Part shown: in pieces, positions 18,446 through 25,669 of the stretch
How the letters are laid out: the number at the start of each line of letters is the position of its first letter
How positions within the stretch are numbered: the stretch's first letter is position 1
Assembly: GCA_041592975.1 (NCBI GenBank)
Contig: JBFHOZ010000006.1
Span: 1 to 28,519, forward strand
Origin: BM707 sp041592975
GTDB lineage: Bacteria; Desulfobacterota; Desulfuromonadia; Desulfuromonadales; UBA2294
Direction of reading: 5' to 3'
Length of the DNA: 28,519 nt
Program-made: the position numbers and the translations under genes
The notes under the pieces: generated by a model
Told to the model about the DNA's origin: nothing
What the model saw: only the letters and a program-made list of their open reading frames with translations
Databases searched by the model: none

Positions 18446-18468
18446 AAAGAAAGACGGGAGGAAAGCAC

Positions 18469-19182
18469 GTGCTAGAAGAGCTGGAGCTGTTGCGGGATTT
18501 GCAGGAACTGGATCAGGAGCTGATCGAGAAGCGTCGGGGGAAAAGCCTCCTCGAGCAGGAGCAGGCGACGATCAATGCCGACCTCGGCAAGGTGCAGGAG
18601 ATGGTCGACCGTCTCAACGCCGAGATCGAGGCGCTCGAAGGGCAGCGCAAGGACCTGGCCCAGGACATGCTGGTGGAGGAGGGGAACATCAGGCGGGCCG
18701 AAGAGCGTTTGCCGACGATCAAGACCCAGAAGGAGTATGTCGCCCTGCTCAAGGAAGTCGACGCCGCCAAGAAGATGAACAAGGACATCAGGGAGAAGGT
18801 CGAGCGGCTTGACGCGCAGATGGCGGCTCTGGCTGCCGAGCGCGACGAAAAGGCGAACCAACTGGCCGAGCTGGGCAGCGGTGTCGCCGCGCGACAGGCG
18901 GAAATCCGGGCGGCCATCGAGGCGTGCGACAAGGTGTTGAGCGAGGGGGACGGACGGCGCGACGGATTTCTGGAGAAACTGCCGACACCGCTGCGCAAGC
19001 GGTACGAGATGCTGCTCGACCGGCGGGCCGGTGTCGCCGTCGTCGAGGCGCGGCAGGGGACCTGTCTCGGCTGCCACATGCATCTGCCGCCGCAGCTGTT
19101 CAACAGCCTGTTCAACGCCGTCGATATCCAGAGCTGCCCGCACTGCAACCGCATGTTGTTTCTGGATCCCGCGGCCGTATAG
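18469..19182 (+). CDS. Coiled-coil C4 zinc-ribbon protein
   Basis: A 237-residue protein with a long N-terminal coiled coil (about 5-165, rich in Glu, Lys, Leu and Gln) and a C-terminal zinc ribbon with C199, C202, C223 and C226 in GTCLGCHMHLPPQ and SCPHCNRMLF. It belongs to the family described as putative nucleic-acid-binding zinc-ribbon (DUF164-like, zf-RING_7). The function is unknown; its location next to a Nif3 gene is common in bacteria. The start is GTG at 18469, supported by GGGAGGAAAG a few bases upstream. It ends about 20 bases before rnpB, whose promoter appears to lie within its last codons. Confidence 0.88.
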   Translation: MLEELELLRDLQELDQELIEKRRGKSLLEQEQATINADLGKVQEMVDRLNAEIEALEGQRKDLAQDMLVEEGNIRRAEERLPTIKTQKEYVALLKEVDAAKKMNKDIREKVERLDAQMAALAAERDEKANQLAELGSGVAARQAEIRAAIEACDKVLSEGDGRRDGFLEKLPTPLRKRYEMLLDRRAGVAVVEARQGTCLGCHMHLPPQLFNSLFNAVDIQSCPHCNRMLFLDPAAV

Positions 19183-19185
19183 AAT
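19156..19185 (+). promoter_or_regulatory. Candidate promoter for rnpB inside the end of the zinc-ribbon gene
   Basis: TTGTTT (19156-19161) and TAGAAT (19180-19185) are 18 bases apart. Initiation near 19192 would start just upstream of the RNase P RNA P1 helix at 19204, which makes the position plausible. Confidence 0.5.
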
Positions 19186-19203
19186 AGAACTGCAACCGTT
19201 GCC

Positions 19204-19590
19204 GTGGCTGAAGAAGGCCAGATGGCCGCTGGCCCGCTTTGCGGGCGAGAGGAAAGTCCGGGCTCCGCAGGGCAGGATGGTCCCTAACGGGGACCGGGGG
19301 CGACCCCAGGGAAAGTGCCACAGAGAGGAGACCGCCTGCGATTTGCAGGTAAGGGTGAAAGGGTGAGGTAAGAGCTCACCAGGTCCGGCGGCGACGCCGG
19401 ATGCTCGGCAAACCCCATCCGGAGCAAGGCCGAATAGGGAAGCGTTCGAGGACGGCCCGTCCGAAGCTTCCGGGTTGGCCGCTCGAGGCTGCCGGCAACG
19501 GCAGCCCTAGATGAATGGTCATCACCCTTCCCGCGGGTAACCGGGGAAGGGGACAGAACCCGGCTTACGGCCTTCTTCAGCCACTTTTTT
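19204..19590 (+). ncRNA. rnpB: RNase P RNA, bacterial type A
   Basis: The catalytic RNA of RNase P, which trims the 5' leader of pre-tRNAs together with protein RnpA. The universally conserved core is present: GAGGAAAGTCCGGGCT near 19239, the GTGAAAGGGTGAGGTAAGAG region near 19352, GGCAAACCCC near 19405, AGATGAATGGTCATCAC near 19509 and ACAGAACCCGGCTTA at 19553-19567. P1 is a perfect 16-bp helix between 19204-19219 and 19569-19584, followed directly by TTTTTT. The mature RNA is therefore about 380 nt. The 3' end is set by P1 plus the T-run. It lies between the zinc-ribbon and the cysteine-rich gene. Confidence 0.97.
19569..19590 (+). terminator. rnpB 3' end: P1 strand plus T-run
   Basis: The 3' strand of P1 (19569-19584) followed by six Ts. 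A hairpin whose 5' strand is about 350 bases away is not a normal local terminator, so whether this stops transcription or is processed is uncertain. Confidence 0.5.
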
Positions 19591-19605
19591 CCTCCCGGAA
19601 GATCT

Positions 19606-20157
19606 ATGACCGCACACCAGGACCATCGCCTCTGGCAGGACATCGTCGGGCGGGTCTCCTCCGAATGGCAGGCCCTCGGTGCCGACGAGAAGGCATGGGT
19701 CGACGCGCATGTCCGTCGCCTCGTCAGGCTGCAGGAGGCCCTTCATCGGCATTTCCTCGCTGCCGGCGGCAGAGACATCTGCCGCGCCTGTCGGGGGGAG
19801 TGCTGCGGTCACGGCAAATTCCACCCCAACCTGACCAACCTCCTCGCCGTTCTGGCGTCAGGCGAACCGCTGCCGGAACCCGATTTCAGCCACGATTGCC
19901 CGTACGGCGGCGTCGACGGCTGCCAGTTTCCGCCCGGCTTGCGCCCTTTCAACTGCATCTCCTTCATCTGTGACCGGATCGAGGAACGGCTGTCGCCGGA
20001 GTCGCGCGCGCAGTTCTACCGTCTCGAAGGAGAGATCCGCTCCGAATACGAAGTCTTCCGTGCCCGCTACGCCGGCGCCGGCATGAACGGCATCCTGGTC
20101 CGGGGGGAGCCCCTTCCGTCCTACCTGGACCGTCGTCAGTCCAGTGATACAATGTGA
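19606..20157 (+). CDS. Cysteine-rich putative zinc/iron-binding protein
   Basis: A 183-residue soluble protein with eight cysteines in its middle third: C59, C62, C66, C67 in CRACRGECCGHG, then C98, C106, C117 and C122. The CxxCxxxCC core resembles the YkgJ-type putative zinc- or iron-chelating family. Flanking histidines (H69, H73) could also be ligands. No transmembrane segment or signal peptide is visible. Substrate and role are unknown. ATG 19606 follows CGGAAGATCT with a usable GGAAG. It starts 15 bases after the rnpB T-run; its stop overlaps a GTG of the following frame. I am confident that it is a gene and much less so about its family. Confidence 0.8.
   Translation: MTAHQDHRLWQDIVGRVSSEWQALGADEKAWVDAHVRRLVRLQEALHRHFLAAGGRDICRACRGECCGHGKFHPNLTNLLAVLASGEPLPEPDFSHDCPYGGVDGCQFPPGLRPFNCISFICDRIEERLSPESRAQFYRLEGEIRSEYEVFRARYAGAGMNGILVRGEPLPSYLDRRQSSDTM
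20125..20153 (+). promoter_or_regulatory. Candidate promoter for the LOG-family gene
   Basis: A good -10 hexamer TACAAT (20148-20153) lies 17 bases after a weak CTGGAC (20125-20130), at the very end of the cysteine-rich gene. The -35 match is poor. Confidence 0.3.
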
Positions 20158-20198
20158 CATTCGTCGATTCCTTCCACCGAGTCAACCTGGAGAGCATC

Positions 20199-21254
20199 AT
20201 GGAACTGAATTTCAAGCAGAACAGTCCGGAAATCGAGGGACGCATCGCCGAGCTGATGAAGCTGGTCGGCGTCAACCATCCGCGCATCATTCGGGAGATG
20301 ATCATCAGCGCCCTGAAGGCCGGCCACGACATCGATTACCTCGCCGACCTCAAGCAGATGCGGACGACGATGAAGGAGATGCGCTACACCAGCAAAATCT
20401 TCGGTCCCTACCGGCACAAGCGCAAGGTGACGATTTTCGGTTCGGCCCGGACCGGGCCGGAGGAGCCGATCTACCGGAAATGCGTCGCTTTCTCGCGGAT
20501 GCTGGTCGAAAAAGGGTATATGGTCATCACCGGCGGCGGCGGCGGGATCATGCAGGCCGGCAATGAAGGGGCCGGCGCCGACAACTCCTTCGCCGTCAAC
20601 ATCAGGCTGCCGTTCGAGCAGGACACCAACCCGGTGATGTCGAAAAGCGACAAGGTCCTCGTGTACCAGTATTTCTTCAACCGCAAGGTCGCCTTTCTCA
20701 AGGAGGCGGATGCCGTCGCCCTGTTCCCGGGCGGGTTCGGCACCCTCGACGAGGCGATGGAGGTGCTGACCCTGATCCAGACCGGCAAGAACCCGCCGAT
20801 CCCCCTGGTGCTGATCGACGACGAAGGGGGCGACTACTGGGAGGCCTGGTTCCGGTTCGTCAAGGACAGCCTGCTCAGGCGAGGGCTGATTTCGGGAGAG
20901 GATTTCGGCCTGTTCACCATCACCCGCGACGCGACCGAGGCGGTGCAGGTGATCGACGACTTCTACCGGGTCTATCACTCGAGCCGCTTTGTCGGCGACA
21001 CCTTCGTCATCCGCCTCAACTCCCCTCTCGATTCGGAGCAGCTCGGCATCCTTGGCAGCGAGTTCGGGGAGATCCTCGCCCCCGGCAGCCGCTTCAGGCT
21101 GACCGGCCCCTTCGAGAAGGAGAAGGACCAGCCCGACCTGATGTCGCTGCCGCGCCTGGCGTTCGAGTTCAACCGCCGCAATTTCGGGCTGCTCACCGCC
21201 TTCATCCGGAGGATCAACTCATTCTGCGAACCGGAGGAAGCCGGTGAGGCGTAG
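20199..21254 (+). CDS. LOG-family protein (nucleotide phosphoribohydrolase-like), extended form
   Basis: A 351-residue protein with a central Rossmann-like LOG domain (about 76-260). Diagnostic motifs are FGSAR (80-84), TGGGGGIMQAGNEGA (111-125) and PGGFGTLDEAME (177-188), the PGGxGTxxE signature of enzymes that cleave nucleoside monophosphates to a base and ribose 5-phosphate. These were often misannotated as lysine decarboxylases. It is much longer than the roughly 190-residue plant-LOG type, with an N-terminal helical segment and a C-terminal domain of about 90 residues. ATG 20199 is chosen because GGAGAG precedes it; an in-frame GTG at 20154 overlaps the previous stop and would add a weakly supported 15 residues. 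The substrate is not determinable here. Confidence 0.88.
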   Translation: MELNFKQNSPEIEGRIAELMKLVGVNHPRIIREMIISALKAGHDIDYLADLKQMRTTMKEMRYTSKIFGPYRHKRKVTIFGSARTGPEEPIYRKCVAFSRMLVEKGYMVITGGGGGIMQAGNEGAGADNSFAVNIRLPFEQDTNPVMSKSDKVLVYQYFFNRKVAFLKEADAVALFPGGFGTLDEAMEVLTLIQTGKNPPIPLVLIDDEGGDYWEAWFRFVKDSLLRRGLISGEDFGLFTITRDATEAVQVIDDFYRVYHSSRFVGDTFVIRLNSPLDSEQLGILGSEFGEILAPGSRFRLTGPFEKEKDQPDLMSLPRLAFEFNRRNFGLLTAFIRRINSFCEPEEAGEA

Positions 21255-21311
21255 GGCGGTTGCCGGTTGTTCTGTCGAAAAAAACCCGTGTTTGATGCCG
21301 GCAAACAATCG

Positions 21312-21339
21312 TTGCATACCGAACTCCTGCTGCTATAAT
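21312..21339 (+). promoter_or_regulatory. Promoter of the first TAXI receptor gene
   Basis: TTGCAT (21312-21317) and a consensus TATAAT (21334-21339) are 16 bases apart in an AT-richer gap of 143 bases. Transcription from about 21346 leaves a leader of about 52 nt ending in AAGGAGG (21385-21391) before ATG 21398. Confidence 0.65.
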
Positions 21340-21397
21340 GTTTATTCTTTGTTTCTATTGACCACCAGGACGTTCTATCCACTGAAGGAGGCATGAC

Positions 21398-22369
21398 ATG
21401 AAAAGATTTTTGGGACTGATCACAGCAGTTGCAGTTGCTCTGGCTTTCGCGCCGCAGCCGTCGCCGGCGGCCGACAGCCAGTTCGTCACCATCGGCACCG
21501 GCGGGGTCACCGGCGTCTACTATCCGACCGGCGGTGCGATCTGCCGGCTGGTCAACAAGACCCGCAGCGAACACGGCATCCGCTGCTCGGTCGAATCGAC
21601 CGGCGGGTCGGTTTACAATCTGAACACCATCGCCGCCGGCGAGCTCGACATGGGGGTCGCCCAGTCCGACTGGCAGTATCACGCCTATTACGGCACCAGC
21701 CAGTTCGAGGAGCAGGGTCCCAACAAGGACCTGCGCGCCGTCTTCTCGGTCCATCCCGAGCCGTTCACCATGGTCGCCCGGGCCGATTCCGGCATCAGGA
21801 ATTTCCAGGATATCAAAGGGAAGCGGGTCAATATCGGCAACCCCGGCTCCGGACAGCGCGGCACCATGGAGGTGCTGATGGAGGCCATGGGGATGAAGAT
21901 CGAGGATTTGAAGCTCGCCTCCGAGCTCAAGGCGGCCGAGCAGGCCAGCGCTTTGTGCGACAACAAGGTTGACGCCATGGTCTATGTCGTCGGCCACCCG
22001 AACGGTTCGATCAAGGAGGCGACCACCTCCTGCGATTCGGTTCTGGTCAACGTCACCGGCCCGGCGGTCGACAAGCTGATCAAGGAGAACTCCTACTATC
22101 GGACGGCGACGATCCCCGGCGGCATGTACCGCGGCACCGACGCGGACGTCAAGACCTTCGGCGTCGGCGCCACCTTCGTCACGTCGGCCAAGGTGCCGGA
22201 GAAGGTCATCTACAACGTCGTCAAGGCGGTTTTCGAGAACTTCGAGGACTTCAAGAAGTTGCACCCGGCGTTCGAGAACCTGAAGAGGGAGGAGATGATC
22301 AAGGATGGCCTCTCCGCGCCCCTGCACAAGGGAGCCATCAAGTACTACAAGGAAGCGGGCCTGATGTAA
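21398..22369 (+). CDS. TAXI-family TRAP transporter solute-binding protein 1
   Basis: A 323-residue periplasmic receptor that would capture a substrate and deliver it to a TRAP permease driven by an ion gradient. A signal peptide (MKRFLGLITAVAVALAFAP, likely cleaved near residue 24-25) precedes the TAXI start FVTIGTGGVTGVYYPTGGAI. VESTGGSVYNLNTIAAGELDMGVAQSD in the first lobe and VVGHPNGSIKEAT in the second are family-typical. Four cysteines (49, 63, 187, 212) could form two disulfides; the paralogue at 25670 lacks them. A consensus promoter and an ideal AAGGAGG Shine-Dalgarno precede it, and an intrinsic terminator follows, so it can be made in excess of the permease. The ligand cannot be named from sequence. 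Confidence 0.95.
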   Translation: MKRFLGLITAVAVALAFAPQPSPAADSQFVTIGTGGVTGVYYPTGGAICRLVNKTRSEHGIRCSVESTGGSVYNLNTIAAGELDMGVAQSDWQYHAYYGTSQFEEQGPNKDLRAVFSVHPEPFTMVARADSGIRNFQDIKGKRVNIGNPGSGQRGTMEVLMEAMGMKIEDLKLASELKAAEQASALCDNKVDAMVYVVGHPNGSIKEATTSCDSVLVNVTGPAVDKLIKENSYYRTATIPGGMYRGTDADVKTFGVGATFVTSAKVPEKVIYNVVKAVFENFEDFKKLHPAFENLKREEMIKDGLSAPLHKGAIKYYKEAGLM

Positions 22370-22388
22370 CCCATCGCCACGCGAAGTG

Positions 22389-22421
22389 AAAAGTGCACCG
22401 TGCAAGCGGTGCACTTTTTTT
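22389..22421 (+). terminator. Intrinsic terminator after TAXI receptor 1
   Basis: AAAAGTGCACCG (22389-22400) pairs with CGGTGCACTTTT (22407-22418) around TGCAAG, with seven Ts at 22415-22421. It is a strong hairpin, partly shared with the next promoter. Confidence 0.9.
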
Positions 22422-22447
22422 ACATCGCGCCTCGAATGCGCTATATT
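22419..22447 (+). promoter_or_regulatory. Promoter of the TRAP permease operon, overlapping the terminator T-run
   Basis: TTTACA (22419-22424) and TATATT (22442-22447) each differ from consensus by one base and are separated by exactly 17 bases. The -35 begins within the T-run of the preceding terminator. Initiation would be near 22454, about 50 nt upstream of the gene. Confidence 0.6.
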
Positions 22448-22506
22448 CATCAAGTTGACCCGTTTCATGCGGGGTTGCTCTGTCTATTGCTTGAAGGGGT
22501 GTCGTG

Positions 22507-25095
22507 ATGACCGATACAATTGAGCCCGCCAAGAGCGAACAGGAACTTCAGGATATGGTCGCCGAAACCGAGTCCGGGGCCAGAAACCCGACCGGCGCGT
22601 TTCCGAAAAAGGTGTTGTTCTTCGTCCCGCTCGCCTGGACCCTGTTCCAGCTCTGGTACGCTTCGCCGCTGCCGTTCATGTTCAATATCCTGGTGCTGAA
22701 CGACACCGAGGCCCGGGCGGTTCATCTCGCCTTCGCCATCTTCCTCTCGTTCACCGCCTTTCCGACTTTCAAGCGCTCGCCGACCCGATACATCCCGGTA
22801 CAGGACTGGGCCCTCGGCCTGGTCGGAGCCTTCTGCGCGTCGTACCTGTACATCTTCTACGCATCCCTGGCCACCCGGCCCGGCAACCCGACGACCACCG
22901 ACCTGGTGGTCGCGGCGGTCGGCCTGGTCCTGCTGCTCGAATCGACCCGCCGGGCGCTCGGACCGCCGTTGATGGTCGTCGCGGCGGTCTTCATCCTCTA
23001 CACCTTCGGCGGCCAGTACATGCCGGACGTCATCGCCCACAAGGGGGCGAGCCTCTCAAAGGGGATGTCCCACTACTGGCTCGGAACCGAGGGGGTCTTC
23101 GGCGTCGCCCTCGGCGTCTCGACCAGCATGGTTTTCATGTTCGTGCTGTTCGGCGCGCTGCTCGAGGCCGCCGGCGCGGGGAACTACTTCATCCGCACCT
23201 CCTTCGCCGCCCTCGGCCACCTGCGCGGCGGCCCGGCCAAGGCGGCGGTGGTCTCCTCCGGGCTCACCGGCCTGGTCTCCGGTTCGTCGATCGCCAACGT
23301 CGTCACCACCGGCACCTTCACCATTCCATTGATGAAGAAGGTCGGCTTCAAGGCGGAGAAGGCCGGCGCGATCGAGGTCGCCTGCTCGACCAACGGCCCG
23401 CTGATGCCGCCGGTCATGGGGGCGGCCGCCTTTTTGATGGTCGAGTACGTCGGCATCTCCTATATCGACGTCATCAAGCACGCCTTTCTGCCGGCGGTCA
23501 TCTCCTATATCGCCCTGGTCTACATCGTCCACCTCGAAGCGAGCAAGATGGGGCTCGAGGGGATGCGGCGCGCGGTCGTGCGGAGTTTCCGCCAGCGCCT
23601 GCTCTCCTTTCTGTTCACCGTGCTGTCGCTGATCATCATCGGCGGCATCACCTATTACGGTCTCGGCTGGATCAAGACAGTCGCCGGGGGCGCGACGATC
23701 TACATCGTCATCGTGCTGCTGGCCGCCGCCTATACGCTGCTGCTCTGGGTCTCCTGCCGCGTTCCCGAGCTGGAGATCAGCCACGAAATCAAGGAACTCC
23801 CGCCGCTGCGGGAGACGGCCCAGTCCGGCCTCTACTTCCTGCTGCCGATCGTCGTGCTGATGTGGTGCCTGGTGGTCGAGCGGCTGTCGCCTGCCCTGTC
23901 GGCCTACTGGGCGACGGTCCTGATGATCGTCATCCTGCTGACCCAGAGGCCGATGAAGGGTTTTTTCCGCAAGATACGGGGGGAGCAGTTCACCTTCGGC
24001 CATGGCTTTACCGACCTGATCGACGGCATGGTCGCCGGCGCCCGCAACATGATCGGCATCGGCGTCGCCACCGCGGCGGCCGGAATCGTCGTCGGCACCG
24101 TCACCCTGACCGGTATCGGCCTGGTCATGACCGAGTTCGTCGAGTTCATCTCCGGCGGCAACCTGATGCTGATCCTGATCTTCACCGCGGTGATCAGCCT
24201 GATTCTCGGCATGGGGCTGCCGACGACCGCCAACTATATCGTCGTCTCGACCCTGATGGCTCCGGTCATCGTCGACCTCGGCGCCCAGAACGGCCTGATC
24301 GTGCCGCTGATCGCGGTGCACCTGTTCGTCTTCTATTTCGGCATCCTCGCCGACGACACACCACCGGTCGGCCTGGCCGCCTTCGCCGCCGCCGGCATCT
24401 CCGGCGGCGATCCGATCCAGACCGGTATTCAGGGATTCATCTACGATATCCGGACGGCGGTGCTGCCGTTCATGTTCATCTTCAACACCCAGCTGCTGAT
24501 GATCGGCATCGACCACTGGTATCACCTGCTGGTGGTGATCGTCGCCGCGGTCATGGCGATGATCGCCTTCGCCGCCGCCACCCAGGGGTATTTCCTGACC
24601 CGATCGCGGATATGGGAGACGGCCGCGCTGCTGCTGGTGGCGCTGATCCTGTTCCGGCCCGGACTGATCTGGGACGAGGTCTTCCCGCCGCTGATCGAAG
24701 AGCCTCCGGGCCAGCTCGAGCAGTGGGTCGGCGAGATGGATCCCGGGTCGGCGCTCCGACTCGAGCTCAAAGGGGAGAAACTGAGCGGCAAGGTCTTCAC
24801 CAAGACGATCATGCTGACGATCGGCGACGAGCCGACCGGAGCGGAGAGGCTTCAGGGGGTCGGATTCGAAACCCGGGAGGAGGACGGTCGGGTGTTCGTC
24901 GACAACGTCATGTTCGCCAGCGCCGCCGAAAAGGCCGGGATCGACTTCGACCAGGAGATCCTCAATATCCAGATTCCGGCCAGGCGGCTGCCGAAGGAAT
25001 TCATGTACATCCCGGCGGCGGTCCTGTATTGCCTGGTCTGGCTCATCCAGCTGCGGCGTCGACGCCAGAGCGAGCGGGCTGCGGCTGCGGTATAA
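22507..25095 (+). CDS. TAXI TRAP transporter fused permease (DctQM-type) with C-terminal soluble domain
   Basis: An 862-residue inner-membrane permease. The N-terminal part (about 30-180) corresponds to the small four-helix DctQ-like subunit, fused to a large DctM-like transport domain (about 185-690) with many hydrophobic helices and conserved stretches such as SGLTGLVSGSSIANVVTTG, CSTNGPLMPPVMGAAAFLM and LGMGLPTTANYIVVSTLMAP. After the last transport helices a soluble segment (about 715-830) resembles the DUF3394 domain seen in TAXI permeases, then a final hydrophobic helix and a basic tail. GTG at 22504 is directly followed by ATG 22507; AAGGGG at 22494-22499 is best spaced for the ATG. 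Usp and receptor 2 genes follow closely. Confidence 0.95.
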   Translation: MTDTIEPAKSEQELQDMVAETESGARNPTGAFPKKVLFFVPLAWTLFQLWYASPLPFMFNILVLNDTEARAVHLAFAIFLSFTAFPTFKRSPTRYIPVQDWALGLVGAFCASYLYIFYASLATRPGNPTTTDLVVAAVGLVLLLESTRRALGPPLMVVAAVFILYTFGGQYMPDVIAHKGASLSKGMSHYWLGTEGVFGVALGVSTSMVFMFVLFGALLEAAGAGNYFIRTSFAALGHLRGGPAKAAVVSSGLTGLVSGSSIANVVTTGTFTIPLMKKVGFKAEKAGAIEVACSTNGPLMPPVMGAAAFLMVEYVGISYIDVIKHAFLPAVISYIALVYIVHLEASKMGLEGMRRAVVRSFRQRLLSFLFTVLSLIIIGGITYYGLGWIKTVAGGATIYIVIVLLAAAYTLLLWVSCRVPELEISHEIKELPPLRETAQSGLYFLLPIVVLMWCLVVERLSPALSAYWATVLMIVILLTQRPMKGFFRKIRGEQFTFGHGFTDLIDGMVAGARNMIGIGVATAAAGIVVGTVTLTGIGLVMTEFVEFISGGNLMLILIFTAVISLILGMGLPTTANYIVVSTLMAPVIVDLGAQNGLIVPLIAVHLFVFYFGILADDTPPVGLAAFAAAGISGGDPIQTGIQGFIYDIRTAVLPFMFIFNTQLLMIGIDHWYHLLVVIVAAVMAMIAFAAATQGYFLTRSRIWETAALLLVALILFRPGLIWDEVFPPLIEEPPGQLEQWVGEMDPGSALRLELKGEKLSGKVFTKTIMLTIGDEPTGAERLQGVGFETREEDGRVFVDNVMFASAAEKAGIDFDQEILNIQIPARRLPKEFMYIPAAVLYCLVWLIQLRRRRQSERAAAAV

Positions 25096-25126
25096 TGTTT
25101 TCGTCGCAGGGACAAGGGAGGAGAGA

Positions 25127-25624
25127 ATGACGATCCGAATCAGGAACATCCTCGTGGCAAAGGACATGAGCAGGGAGTCGTCCGATGTCATCCGCTATGC
25201 CCTCCACCTCGGCGTCAAGTTCCATGCCCGGGTCCACGTGCTGCATGTCATGCCGACGGTCGATCCGGCGGTGCTCAACATGGTGGCGCTGACCATGGGG
25301 GCCGACAAGCTGGCGAAACTGAACCGGAAGAACGAGGCCGAACTGGCCGAGAAGACCCGGAAACAGTTGCAGGAGATTACCCTGAAGGAGGCCGAGCTGC
25401 TCGAGGAGGAGATCGTCCATCCGCCGGAAATCGAGGTCTGCCACGGCGAGCCGGCGCCGACCATCCTTGCGGCCGCTGACCGGATCGATGCCGACATGAT
25501 CGTCCTCGGCAGCCACAGCAAAGGGGCGCTGCATTACGCGTTTCTCGGCAGCGTCGCCGAAAAGATCCTGCGCAAGGCCCTGAGGACGGTGGTCATCGTT
25601 CCGCCGCAGAAAAACGGGGAGTGA
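25127..25624 (+). CDS. Universal stress protein (UspA family)
   Basis: A 165-residue cytoplasmic protein of the UspA family with the N-terminal strand IRNILVAKDMSRESSDVIRYAL and the ATP-binding pattern G-2x-G-9x-G-S in GSHSKGALHYAFLGSVAEK, so it is probably of the nucleotide-binding type. It carries a helical insert rich in Glu and Lys between about 60 and 100. GGGAGGAGAG precedes ATG 25127, 31 bases after the permease stop. Established precedent: TeaD, a Usp encoded with the TeaABC TRAP transporter of Halomonas, binds ATP and reduces uptake. A similar control role for this protein is a reasonable inference from position. Confidence 0.93.
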   Translation: MTIRIRNILVAKDMSRESSDVIRYALHLGVKFHARVHVLHVMPTVDPAVLNMVALTMGADKLAKLNRKNEAELAEKTRKQLQEITLKEAELLEEEIVHPPEIEVCHGEPAPTILAAADRIDADMIVLGSHSKGALHYAFLGSVAEKILRKALRTVVIVPPQKNGE

Positions 25625-25669
25625 CCCTCCCGGCCCGCCGGCCAAACCAACCCGATCGCGAGGCATGAT

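Noticed and set aside
21280..21310. Possible terminator after the LOG gene (GTTTG/CAAAC hairpin)
   Set aside because: The stem is five pairs and the downstream tract is not T-rich.
25091..25096. Perfect TATAAT at the permease stop as a promoter for usp
   Set aside because: No -35-like hexamer at 16-18 bases upstream, and the gene is closely spaced behind the permease with a strong ribosome-binding site.
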